Shown in pieces: positions 13,101 through 25,100 of a stretch of 64,000 bases of DNA; position 1 is the stretch's first letter; every line of letters begins with the position of its first letter. A model generated the notes under the pieces. That model had not been told where the DNA came from. It did no database searches and was given only the letters and a program-made list of their open reading frames with translations. This DNA is from Sanderia malayensis (taxonomy: Eukaryota > Cnidaria > Scyphozoa > Semaeostomeae > Pelagiidae). A program made the translations under genes and the position numbers. The stretch is taken from the NCBI GenBank assembly GCA_013076295.1, contig RQOL01000861.1, forward strand, positions 1,116,001-1,180,000, in the 5' to 3' direction.

Positions 13101-16100
13101 GCTCAGTAAAATTTCTGAAATTCCAGACCTGGTTTCAAGAAAAGAGTGCTCGCAACACTGAAAAAAGACTCGTGTTTTCATTTTAAAACAAAGCAAGACC
13201 CTTATGCGAAGAAGATGGAGATACAAAGATAATGGAGATACAAAGATATCGAAGATCATCTCTACACACATACCGGTTGACTGCTTCGATAGAACCCATG
13301 TGTTTGGTTCAAGACCCTTCGACGCTGTTCAAGTTGGAAATTGAAACTTTTGAACATCTCATCCAGCTTGTTGACTTTGTATTTAATTGTTGCTGCATCG
13401 AAATGACCAGCATGGATAAGTTTCTGTCCATCTCGCTGCAGTTTCAGTACAATATCACATTTGCTCTACAAGAAAACGTTGTAAAAATATAATATCTCAA
13501 GGAAGGAATGATTGAATATCATCAAAACAGGTTTTGGTCTCGTGTTGAGATGCTATGGCCCTGTGGCCTCAAGTAGAGTGCTTTTGTTGACGATCAGAAT
13601 GGTATGAGAATACAACTGGACACAACAGAAAGACGACGATCTTGCTACCTTTTCAAATAGCTACATAAAAATTGCAAACGAAAATTCAGCCACGGGGTTG
13701 CACAACTTGCAGTTCTCCTTTTACAGATATTTTATGCTATCTCGTTCACTCGAACCGTCTCGTATTCAAAATATGGCAGCAAATTCAGCCCTCTGAAATA
13801 TTCCAATGACTATTCCCGTCTCTCCCTAGCTGTATTTTATCTCAGCAGACATGCATTTCATATAAAAACATTCATTCTAAACATTTTTAGGATCCAGTAC
13901 CAGAATACTTGATAAATAAATTTTACATGTTCCTCTTATTGCATATCTATAAATCACAATGGGAATGTGCATTATGTGTGTCGTTGGCACTGTGTTAAGA
14001 TGCATGTAATGCCAGTGTGATTCTCACTAAAGATGGATTTCCGATCATGAATACAAGACATACAAATGACCTTTAACACAGCATGTAACCTTTCTTAATT
14101 AATAACACCAATAGCTCATTCCTTTCAATGTTCTTGCGGCTGTGATTAAACTTGAGAATGCAGAAAAAAGTTCACGGAAGATTGCACATGAGAAATACAG
14201 CTTGAGAGAAGGTATTACATCAGTTACTGGAAATGACCGTAACATGCAACGTGATACTATATTTTCGAAGGCCCGAAGTAACCTGTTTGCTTTTAAGTCT
14301 AACATGTTTCTTTTAGAGGTTCCTGTTTGAATTGAATGGCTCATTTTACTTCACTTTTCAATGGAACAGAATCAAATTTACTCGGATTAAATCCAGTAAC
14401 CAAATGTACAAGTTAGAGTGTGTTACACGCATTTAGCGTTTTATAAGAAAGTGGTAATTGGCTTGAAAGAGTTAAGAAAGTTCAATACTGCACTTCTGAA
14501 ACCTAAAAACGTTGCCAAGCTTAGATGCTCAAAACTTCAAGGACAAATTTCAAGGACAAAGCACAAAATACTTATGTTTTGACTTTAATATAGTAACCAT
14601 TGCCACCAAATCATCGCAATTCCGTCAATGCGCATGCTTGGCGACGTAAAACTAATCCATTTTTGCTAAAAAGAAGGCCTTAAGATAGGGGGGGGGCAAA
14701 GTTTCAATACTGAAATGAAGAAACTGCCGAGAAAGTTTGAGTAGTCTGGAAAATACTCTGGAAAACTGTTTAATAAATGCGTAGAGTGTAACTTTCGCTG
14801 TTCCACTCGCTGTTCCATTCTATGGTTCCATGCCACTATTCCATTATCAAAAGAAAACCTTCACATGATGTCTGGGATCAGGTAAAATGCATTTGATCAA
14901 CACACTTGGATCAGGTAAAATGCATTTGATCAACACATTTGACATCAGGCATATGATCGACATGCATATGATCGACATGCATGAAAGGGCGGTGAGTGTT
15001 GCTCATAAACGCAGTACTCACTTTGAAGTCTTTTTCAAATTTGTTGTGTTCTTCTGTCAGTGCATCGGTTTGGGCTGCACTTTCGCCATAGGTCACGTGG
15101 GACTCGAGATAGTCATCCCCCTCTGACCTCAGCCAATCAGTCACCTGCAAGAAGGACAATTCTCAAGTAAATTAACACTCTCCATCAATTTCCAAGTTTT
15201 ATAAAACCTTACGTACAAATATCACAATGTAGCAATCTTGATTAGCTCAGCTGCTTGTGTACATCTGAATATAACGCTTACTGTCGCTATATCTAACTCC
15301 AAATACCATATAACTCCAATGATCAAATATCTAACTCCAAATGATCACTATATCTTCTAACCCCAAATGATCCCATATCTAATTCCAAAGGATCACTATA
15401 TCAAACTCCAAATGATCCCTATATCCAACTCCAAATGATCATTATTATAACCCCGAATGATCACCATATCTAACTCCCAACTTGGTCGACATATGAAAGG
15501 TTCAAAATACAGTATTACCCGTCAATAAGAAACTGACTTATAAGAAATCTAAGCTTGATATTTTTCTGAAAACAACAGATAAAATAACAGATTTCTAAGA
15601 GCCAATTTCTAATATGGCGGGGTAATACTGTAACCGAAGTAACTGGCATCGTACGTCACTTGTTTTGAAGTAACGACTTGCTGGAGATATTCGATATTCA
15701 GAAATAAGATAATACCATAACCAGTGTTCAGAAATATCAATAAAAGAATAAACTAAAAATAGATATAACATCCGACCTTCTTAATTTCTTCATCCAGCTT
15801 GGAAGATCTGACACACTGCTCTAAAAGTTTCTTCCTTTGCTTCCAAACTTCTTCCAGCTTACGCCGTCTTCCCTGCAAAGCTTCCAACGTCCTCTCGATG
15901 CCATAGCAGGCTGATTTTGTTGCATGTCGACTGTTGATGCCAGCGCGTTTCGTTGCCTCGCGAAGTTTCTCCAACAACAGTTGACCTTTGCTGAGTGTTT
16001 CCATTGACAGCTCCAGCACGTTTTTGTGCAGCCCGATATGCTCACCAAGGCTGTTTTTCGCTCCAGCCATATCACTGGGCAATTCTTTGTCTCTGTTGTT

Positions 16101-19100
16101 CATGTTCTCCATCGCATTATCAATCAGTAATTCAAACTGCGAACAAAAGTGATCTTTATTTATTTTTATCTCAATAATATATATATAGTTCAAAACAAAA
16201 AATGTCCAGATACCGTAACATATTGGATTAATTCGTGCTATAATTACTAGATCTTTTAATTTTATTGATATTTCTTCGCTTTGACTCACGGAATTACATA
16301 AGTCAATTGTATATAAAAAAAACTCGTCAACGGATTCACATATCGTGTGGCCCCCGCCCCCTGCCCCTTCTTAGAGCCTGTTCATATGAGCCCGCTTACC
16401 GCGGAAGCTCACTCAGGGAGGTCTCACCTCTCCAAACCCTATACACAACTTGCTTTCTGTTCATATGCGAAAGCGGGCTGGCCCGCTAGAAGAGATCTCA
16501 CTGCACCACTACCGAGATCTCGGCAAGCGGGCTGGAAATTTTCCCATATGAACACGTGTCAACTGCGCATGCACAATCATTGTTTTCATTGTCAATTTCT
16601 CACGTGACAAATATCATATTAATAATTACAGTTTCTATCCCGGCAGGCGAAACAGGATTTTCTCGTATGAACACAATTCAAATCTGCCTTGCTAAGTTGG
16701 CTGACTCGGTAAGCAAGCTCGTGTGAACAGGCTCTTATTTCAACTTTTGTCTTTACGTTACCCATTCTTTTTACGCCCTTAAATCTCCGGCTGAACCCTG
16801 AAGCATTCATTCCAACAATTAATTCTATTCCACTTATAATCCAGATTGGGCAATACATTGTTTTCTACAAAAGCCAATGCGATAACAAAAATGGCATTAC
16901 TAAATAGAGCTACACTAATACGCTATAAACCACGAGAGCCTGGCATTTTATCCCTATTGCTTCTTTGGTCTGGTCATTTCAATCGTCTTGTCAAATTATA
17001 AATAATCAACAACGCAGATAGACTTGTTGAATCTGGTGCAAAATCATCCTCAAAAAATTGTTATTTTGTACTGAAAACTGCATTGGGAAAATGTGTGCTG
17101 TTCTGAGCACATTTTTCGATGCAATCGTGATATCAAATCTTGATAAACAACATGCATGTTTTGTGTATAATTTCTTGAAGAAAATGGATGTTTTGACTTC
17201 ATTATTATTCAATTACGTTTTCTCTGCTAATCTGCGTTTGTAGATCCCGAAAATGTTGCATTTAAACAGAAGAAACGTTTGATATATAACATTAAATTTT
17301 GCAACAGCAAAGCTTCGCAAAAGCTCTGACCTTGCATCAACGTTATCAAAAAAGATGCAGTATTCGTGGACCAATATTTCACCATAATTTTCTTTGGTTT
17401 GTGACAAAAAGCCGCTTTCGTAATAATAAAAACAGAGTAATTTATCAAAGAGATTTGGGAGTTTTCTGCATTGCAATTTTCGAGGTAGCTTACTCAAAAT
17501 GAGATGAGTCTGAAATGAGACTTGAACACATACCTTTTTTGCTTTTTCGTGAAATTCCAAAGAAGAATTAATCAAATCACGTCTCTTTTCAATCTGACTG
17601 GATGCTGCCGTCAATCTACCGCAAGCTTCATTCAGTTGTTCGTCGTTCTCGTCACTGGTATTATCAGCACTTGAATCAAACTCTTTCTTGCAATGCTTAC
17701 GATATCTGCACAGCTCAGTGAACAAATCTTCTGTTTCCTGAAAAAAACACAGCAGGCCTCGTTCACAAACTGAAAGAAAACTACGGACATCTGATTACCT
17801 TTGAGCGATAATATCTTCAAGGATTACAGAGTGATGCGTGAATAATGGTACATTATTATGAATGAGAATGCAAACAATGGGAAATGAATAGCATGGGGGC
17901 AGGCCGATTACAATAGAATTAAAATTCAGAGTTTCAATTGTATTTCAATGTGCGCTAAATCAAGGGGGTACAAATCCATACCGAACACTTAGCATTTGCT
18001 TGCTTTTGCGAGTGCAGCTAAATTTCGCGATGTCAAAATCTGCAGCTAAATTTCGCGATGTTAAAATGCCAGACAGTTAAAGCAAGGATAATGGAGGAGA
18101 GAATGTTGGAGGGTTCTCTCCTCCATTATCTTTTGGTAAAATCCCGCATAAAAGACCCATCAGATTAAGAGATTTGCAGCCTGATGTTTCTAATCAGAAC
18201 AATAGAAGGAACGATAGTCTATTGTATTCTGATCTAAAGGATATATGCCATATTCACACGTTCTTATAGGTAGTTGGCTTACTGTACGCTCTGTCTGAAA
18301 TCTGGCCAAATAGCATGGCAAAGTACATACATACATAACGTTGCATGCTAATTAAACCACGATGCGTTTGAAAAAACTCGACAGGGTTTGCGTGGCTAAT
18401 CGTGTTTAGCTGACAGGCCGAAACCAATTAACAATAATATATAAAGACAAACACATGTATGAAAAAAATATGTTTAAAATATCAAGTGACCACATTTGTT
18501 TGTATTAATTGCTTAGGTAAAGTACAACACGATAGCATCGGGGATTTGTGGCAGCTCTGACGGGTCTCCAGAGCATGTATCCTTTCGGCTGTCTTTGATA
18601 TTATTATACCAGGCGACTGGTATAAACATTAGAATTTACGCTTCTCTTTACACTGGATCCTTAGATTAAAGGGAGATTGTTATTTAATTCTATGGTGTTT
18701 TGCCTCGATTTAAGCGGCAATATAAGGTATAGAATACAGTGTTTATAGTTCATTTCTATGCAAGTCAAACGACAATGATCGCAATTAATTCTTCAAATCA
18801 AATCACCAAGCTGGAAGTCTTTCAGGGATATGGCATGTAGTTACGATTTGTTTGTGCCTTTGCATATATTTGAATAGGAATTTCGAGGGCAATCGATTTA
18901 GTCAAGGTCATCTTTGTGTGTGTCGTTTTCACATTGCAAACATCCTTAAAAATTATATACATTCCTACCAACATTCCTGGTATTTTCAAGAAATTCTCAA
19001 AAGTCATTCTCAAAAAGTCGTAGCTAAGATCGGAAGATGTTATTCTATCATATTTAATTTCATTTTTGTTGACGAAAATAAAAATACGAAGAACGAAATT

Positions 19101-22100
19101 AGTCTCGACGTGAAACTTCTATGAAAATACACATTGTACTTTAATGTCCTGGTTTCAAATTTAAACCGACAAATACCCGAGGAGCAAAACGTTGCTCTCT
19201 AAGTTATGAATCGAGAGGTCTCAGTGGGAAAGGCCAAAAAATAATTTTCCAACTCACACGTGGAAAAGGTTGGTGCTGGAGAACTGTGAGAAATTATGAA
19301 ATCTCAATAGGACAGGGTTGTTTACTTTATGGTACGAAGAACGGTTTCTTTCTTACATGACCATGACTAGAAAAAACGAATTTTTAAAAAATGTAAAATT
19401 ATCGACAACAGCTATTGTACACTGACATTCCATTTCCTTATCTTCCCAAAACGAAAGACAAAAACATCCGCTTGGAATTTCATGCTTCTCCAGTCAGCGT
19501 ACATCGCTTAGGCCCAAATATAACTTGTACCCCCGAAAAAATATTGGTTGAAAGCTGACGTCTTATCTTTCATCATAAGCTAAATGAGCAGCCTTTAAAG
19601 CTGAAATCTTTTATTTAATTTAGATGTGGGTAATAAACCTTTTAATCAATGTAACAAGCGTTTAAAGTTGATAAGCAACCCAGGTGTGGTTGGATGGGCA
19701 TGCTCCTGAAAACTACTGAATGCACGATAACGGGTTATATAAAAATATAAAAATTCAGATGAAAACCAACAAATACCTTGCGAAAGCGAATGCGAGAATT
19801 GTTTGTTTAGTTTTGACAATTTTTGCTGAACAAACAACCAAAAGTTATTCGTCAAATTCGTCAGAGCTTCGGTAGTCATGCAGCAAATCTTGACGGGTAT
19901 CAGCAGCTAAAGGCCAATATTACAATTATCGGCTTACTTGCAGAGTGGCTGGTCTCCGATATATAACGAATAAAGACAAAACTTCTTTTTTTAAACGTGT
20001 TTTTCTTTGAGATTTCTATTGCAAATTTAATTAACGATAGATACTAGCATGCAATATCTAGCGCGGGTAAAATATCACATTGAAAAATGGGTGTTGTTCC
20101 GTTGTAGTCTGCTTTTTCGTAGGTAGATCAACAATCCAGTGTTTATCAATGGCGACAAAGTGTGACGATGGTATGACGGCACCAAGCCTCTTACCCCGTG
20201 GCCCCAAATAACAAATACAATGCCATTGTCAAAGAGAATATTTAAAACTGAGAAGGGGTCAACAAGTAACATTTGTCCTCGTGTCTGAGAACAAGGCTAT
20301 CGTTTAAAACATTCTTTTCGTAACGCTGCTGTTATTTTAACTTTTTCAAATGAGATTTTGGTTTGTTTACGTTCACAAGACAAATTTAACTGTTTTACTG
20401 AGCCCTTTCCCAAATGATTAAAATCACGGTGGTCATTCAAACGAATTGTACATTATTCAATAATTTCAAAAGGATCTATTAACCTCTTGTAAAACTCTTT
20501 CACTGTAGATTTCCTTTCCATCCCTTGATTGGATGTCGCGATGAATATCAATAAAGAGTACAGTCCGGGTGGGGAAAGGGTTGGGGAAAGGGTTGGGAGG
20601 GGGTGAAGAAATATCCTTCTCCTCAAAGTCGAATCTCGCCATCTTGAGCAACTCGCTATCTCTAACAGATTTTCATTTCCCGTCTGAGTTCGAGATAGCG
20701 ATAGTCGACTGTACGTGCGTTTCTGTGGATCAGAGGCACAAAGCATCAAGCACATTCTGTACACCAGAGCAACACGATAAAAGCAACGAATGTGCATGCG
20801 AAAAGACAATATAAACTCTTGCCCAACGTCATTCGCAATTCTGGCCACGCATTAGTGTTGTTGTATTTCAACAGAAAGAAAGCTGAATTAATGCTTGAAG
20901 CATACATTGTGCATTTACCTCTTCCGAAATGTGTCACACAAATTAATTACTGATGTTTAACAAATGGCAAGCAATCTAATGCACGGTGATTAAATGCTTC
21001 TGCAGTGAACAACAAAGATTCAAAGCGAAGGCAAAGAGGGAAGTTGAACAACAACAGAGTTTACAAAAGTATTCAATGGGGGAGCAACGTCAGTAAATGC
21101 CCACCGTCTCATTCAGCATCGGCATTATCAATGCACAAGATTAGAGTAGATTATAGCTGAAGCTCGATAAGCCGACTGCAGTTGCGAGAAAAATATGTTT
21201 TCGCTGAATTCAATTTCAAGCGAGTGTGCTAACGATTTTGCTCTTGATACCTGAAACTTCTCTTCGAGTGTTTGACTAATCAAGGTTCAATGGTATGTAG
21301 GACCCCTTCTCTCTATGTATTGCCTAAGCATGAACTTTAAAAGAACATATTGTTATATCTTCATGCTTCAAATTGGATTTAAAGTTTAAACATGCTGCAA
21401 ACATAAAGTGTGTTAAAACCAGGGGAGGTTTAAACTTTGAGGACTCGAGGTGAAAAAGTCTACAATTGATATTCAACGGTTAAAACCATTTGCAAAATAA
21501 ATATTAGTAGGCAGGCGATTTGAGGCACAAATAATAAATAATTTGGCCCACAAGTGACGGCGAAGGTTCCACTGTAAGTTCCACTATTCCTTGAGAAACA
21601 TGGCACGAAAAACACAGGTATGATATGGTAAACAAAAATAGAGTTGTGGAATAAATACCTTCAATTGTCTTTCCACTACCTCGTGCTCAGAGCTGCATGA
21701 GTAGACTTCAACTAAACTGTCACCAAAATGCAAATTGTCGGCCACCTTTTCGCTGACAACTTCCTCCAAATTGTCCAATGCCTGTCAGAAATGACACAGG
21801 TAATGATAATTGAAATATATAGAAATAGCATAGATAAGGTAAATGACACAGGTAATGATAAGTGAAATATATAGAAATAGCATAGATAAGGTAAATGACA
21901 CAGGTAATGATAAGTGAAATATATAGAAATAGCATGGATAAGGTACAGTGAAACATCTATTAATGGGCAGCCCTTTACAACGGACGAAATCATAGACCGA
22001 ACCTATAGCATGCGTAACACTGAGATTTCACTGCAGTGCCAATTGTGTAATTGTGCTTTAATGTTGAGAGGAAAGGAAAATAATAGACGATGAATGTGCA

Positions 22101-25100
22101 ACAAAAAGCCTAACATTTGTAAACTATTGGCGGTGATAACGATTGCTAAGTCATTCGGCGCTAAAGAACAACAGTTGAAGCTTGACATGTACAACATCAA
22201 CCAAGATAGAATCGATAAGTTGATTAGAAAATAGAGTCGAAGAGGCTTCGATAAGTTTCGAGTTGCAGATGTTGATAACTGTATGTGGAAGGTAATAGCA
22301 AAGTAGTGCCACACTTTGTTGCAATTCAGATTGAAAATATTGGGAACTACCAACCTGAGCTACTTGATCTTTCAACTCTACTAAACGAGGCTCATCCTCG
22401 CATTGAGGGGGGTTTTCAAAAGCACCAATATCTTCTGAAGCGAGCACCGTCGCTTCAACAATTACAACTCTTTCCTCTGCTCTTCCGTCAACAGTGTCAT
22501 CAGAGTGCTGGAACATTTGCGAATGTTGACTCTGAAACGTGTGCACAATTTCGTCCACGTGCTCTCTCATCTCCCGTAGCTCATGAAATATGGCTTCGAA
22601 TTCATCGCAAGCTTCGAACAAATCGTCATGTTTTTCGTCGTGAAACTCGGAGATCAACGGGTACTGGATTTGGTCGATGAGAACCTTGCCGAGCGCCAAA
22701 GCTTCGGCAAATCCGTCGTAAAGAAAGTCGCGGGGATCCGCAAGGATCCTGTTTATCTCCTCCGGTGAATTGGATCCGATGTTGCCATTCCAAACATCCT
22801 CGGACTGACGAAGCACCTGAATGAAGACGAGGCTAAATCAATATTTTATCGCTTTGTAATTTATCGGGAAAAATGAGAAAGTTGATTGGCAAGAAGGCCG
22901 CAAATTAATCAGAAAAAATAAACAAGCTAGCAAGCAGCCAGGCTTTAGCTACAGTTCCTGATGAGCCATTAATACCTGGCTATGCGCAGTACAGAAAGGT
23001 GAATTCAAACAGCCTATTAGATTGGGTAACATCCTGGAATCTCCCAGAAGAAGATGGAAGGCACCTTGGTGCTCACCATCTTGCAGCCAAGCTCCAGCCC
23101 AGGCTTCAACGAAGTCATGGTCATATCGTCAAAACCAACTCAAGTACGTCAAGTAAGTAACCTAACGAGTTAGGACATTAAGCAAAAAACTAGTCAACTT
23201 GCTGACATAGATAAAAGTAAACCTAGCAAGAAAGTTCACCTTGTTTGCAACGTTGTGAAACTTCTCTGCCAGCGCAAGCCTGTCTCCACGCTCCTGTATT
23301 CCACCATCAAATTTCTCCCAAATGTCTAGGAGTTCTTCCATCATGTCCTGATTATCTGTAACGTCGTATCTGCCCGACCTTCGAAGCACCAAGGCTGCTG
23401 ACAACAGCTGTTTGCCATAATCAAAGGTACCCTAAGAATGAAAAAGTATATGGTACATTGAATCAACGATTCGTACTAACTCATCCGCATCTAAAAACTT
23501 TAAAATTCACAATGATAAATAATAAAACTATGATATATAAATATTGAGTTATGTTGCTTTATCATGCCAAAACCTTGTGGAATATAATTACATAAATAAA
23601 CTTGTGCGAAACTAACTTTTGCAGTTTTTTCAAATTTCTGATGCTCTAAGATAAGATGTTTGGTTTCTTCTTCGGTCCTCCCCAGGTCTTTCTGCGTACT
23701 GATCATAACTTCGCACAATTCCTTCAACCAAATAAGGGCCTAATGGTGGATGAAACAAACGCATTCATTAACTAACCCTGAACTCAAGCTGTGAATATTA
23801 GCACCATAACAGCAATTACACCAGCACAGGTCTTCTATGACCAATAATAAAACAATGATTGAGATGATGATTATAATTAAGATCGTGCCTATAATAATAT
23901 AATCACAATAATTAAGATGGTATTAATGATAACACGAGGGTTTTGAGAACTGCGATTATGGTTGTGATTACGATTCTAGTTTTGCTCGTCAACAAGACGA
24001 TTCGTGTGATTATGAAGATGGTAGCAACAATTTCAAATAAAGTACACACCCGCGTATGAGAACCTTTGATTCTACATCCAGCCTATTGTTCAAATACAAT
24101 AGCCTATTGTCTCATCTATTGTTTTGAGTAAAGATTTCAGCCTGGAAGGCTCTTAATTCACTGTTTCTCATATGCGGGTGTTCACTGTAGTCTTATGATT
24201 ATAGTGACGTCTATAACAATGATCCCGATGCTTATCATGACTATGACTATGACACAGCATAGCAAGTTGATGGTGTGGTCAGACATTATAACTGTTTGCA
24301 ACCTCACCTGCTCTGCATCTCTCTCGCAAGTTCTCAATTGTAAACATTGCTGCAGCTTTAACTTTCGTACATCAGACAACTCATCAGAACGCTGTTTGCG
24401 TTCATCCAACTCGCTGAGTACAGTTTGGCAATGTTTGATAGCTTTCTCGAAATTAGGTGTTATATTTGTCCCTGTTGCACTGAAAATGGGCTCTCTTGCC
24501 ATTGCAGTTAATTTATTACCCCCTCTGTACGTGTGATCTGCAGAAGCATTTACACCTGAAAAATAACAGGGATATTGACTTTCAGAAAAACGTCACTTCG
24601 TCAATGTACTTATAGGTTTAGCTTGGATGATGTGGATATAACTTGTGTGTAATTGAATGCAAACAGTGTAGACAAAGGTAAATGTAAATGAAAAATGAAA
24701 AGTAAATTAAATGACAATAGGAAAAGAAAAAAAACGAGATAACGGCGTGAAAATATGGGGCGAAAATAATTTGGACAGCAATAATAGATCCATTCGTTTC
24801 CATTCTCGTATTTCAACCATAGATGGTACAGCAAGGACATGTAACTGGTGCTTAAAACATCAAGAAAGGTGAAGAAAGAAATGAGAGAAGGAAGGAAGGA
24901 GGGACAGTCAATAACAAGATGTTCACACGTAATTAAAAACGAGGATTGACGATTGAAAAGAACAAAAGAAAAAAAGAACACGGGCAATCGAAGAAGAAGA
25001 TGCAAAGAAGATGTGATGAAAGGAAAGAAAGGGCTGAGGAAGAAGAATATAATTCGGAGAAGATTGAGAATAAGAGTAAGAATAAAGATAATAAAAAGCA

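Larger units (their letters stand above)
8467..15144 (-). other. Spectrin module 4 (exons 18-20)
   Basis: A exon 15022-15144 begins VTDWLRSEGDDYLE, the W-containing helix A pattern shared with Trio. B exon 13274-13465 is 64 codons (SKCDIVLKL to YRSSQP) and lies in a frame without an obvious ORF start; flanking AG and GT sites and exact 192-nt length support it. The C exon 8467-8733 is short (89 codons, AIDVLDRLLARL to HVNREVER), rich in Ala/Glu/Arg, and lacks the Gln-Cys helix. Confidence 0.72.
17738..21658. other. Large intron (exons 15-16) of the Trio-like gene
   Basis: 3.9 kb without a supported exon. The A-B-C order is complete across it (A exon at 21659, B exon at 17737), so none is expected. 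It contains the 17-bp hairpin, a G-run tract at 20567-20603 and otherwise unremarkable AT-rich sequence. Confidence 0.6.
15777..21781 (-). other. Spectrin module 3 (exons 15-17)
   Basis: A exon 21659-21781 (41 codons), B exon 17534-17737 (68 codons, the only B exon longer than 64) and C exon 15777-16136 (120 codons). The extra four B codons fall in a Ser/Asp/Asn/Glu-rich loop (DSSADNTSDENDEQ). The C exon closes with VWKQRKKLLEQCVRSSKL, the canonical helix. The A and B exons are separated by a 3.9 kb intron. Confidence 0.75.

Noticed and set aside
16265..16858. Overlapping ORFs on both strands
   Set aside because: They fall in the inverted-repeat MITE at 16371-16738.
21712..21993. Minus-strand ORFs with repeated hydrophobic Ile/Tyr/Leu units (membrane-protein look)
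   Set aside because: Translation of the 52-bp tandem repeat and intron sequence next to exon 15.
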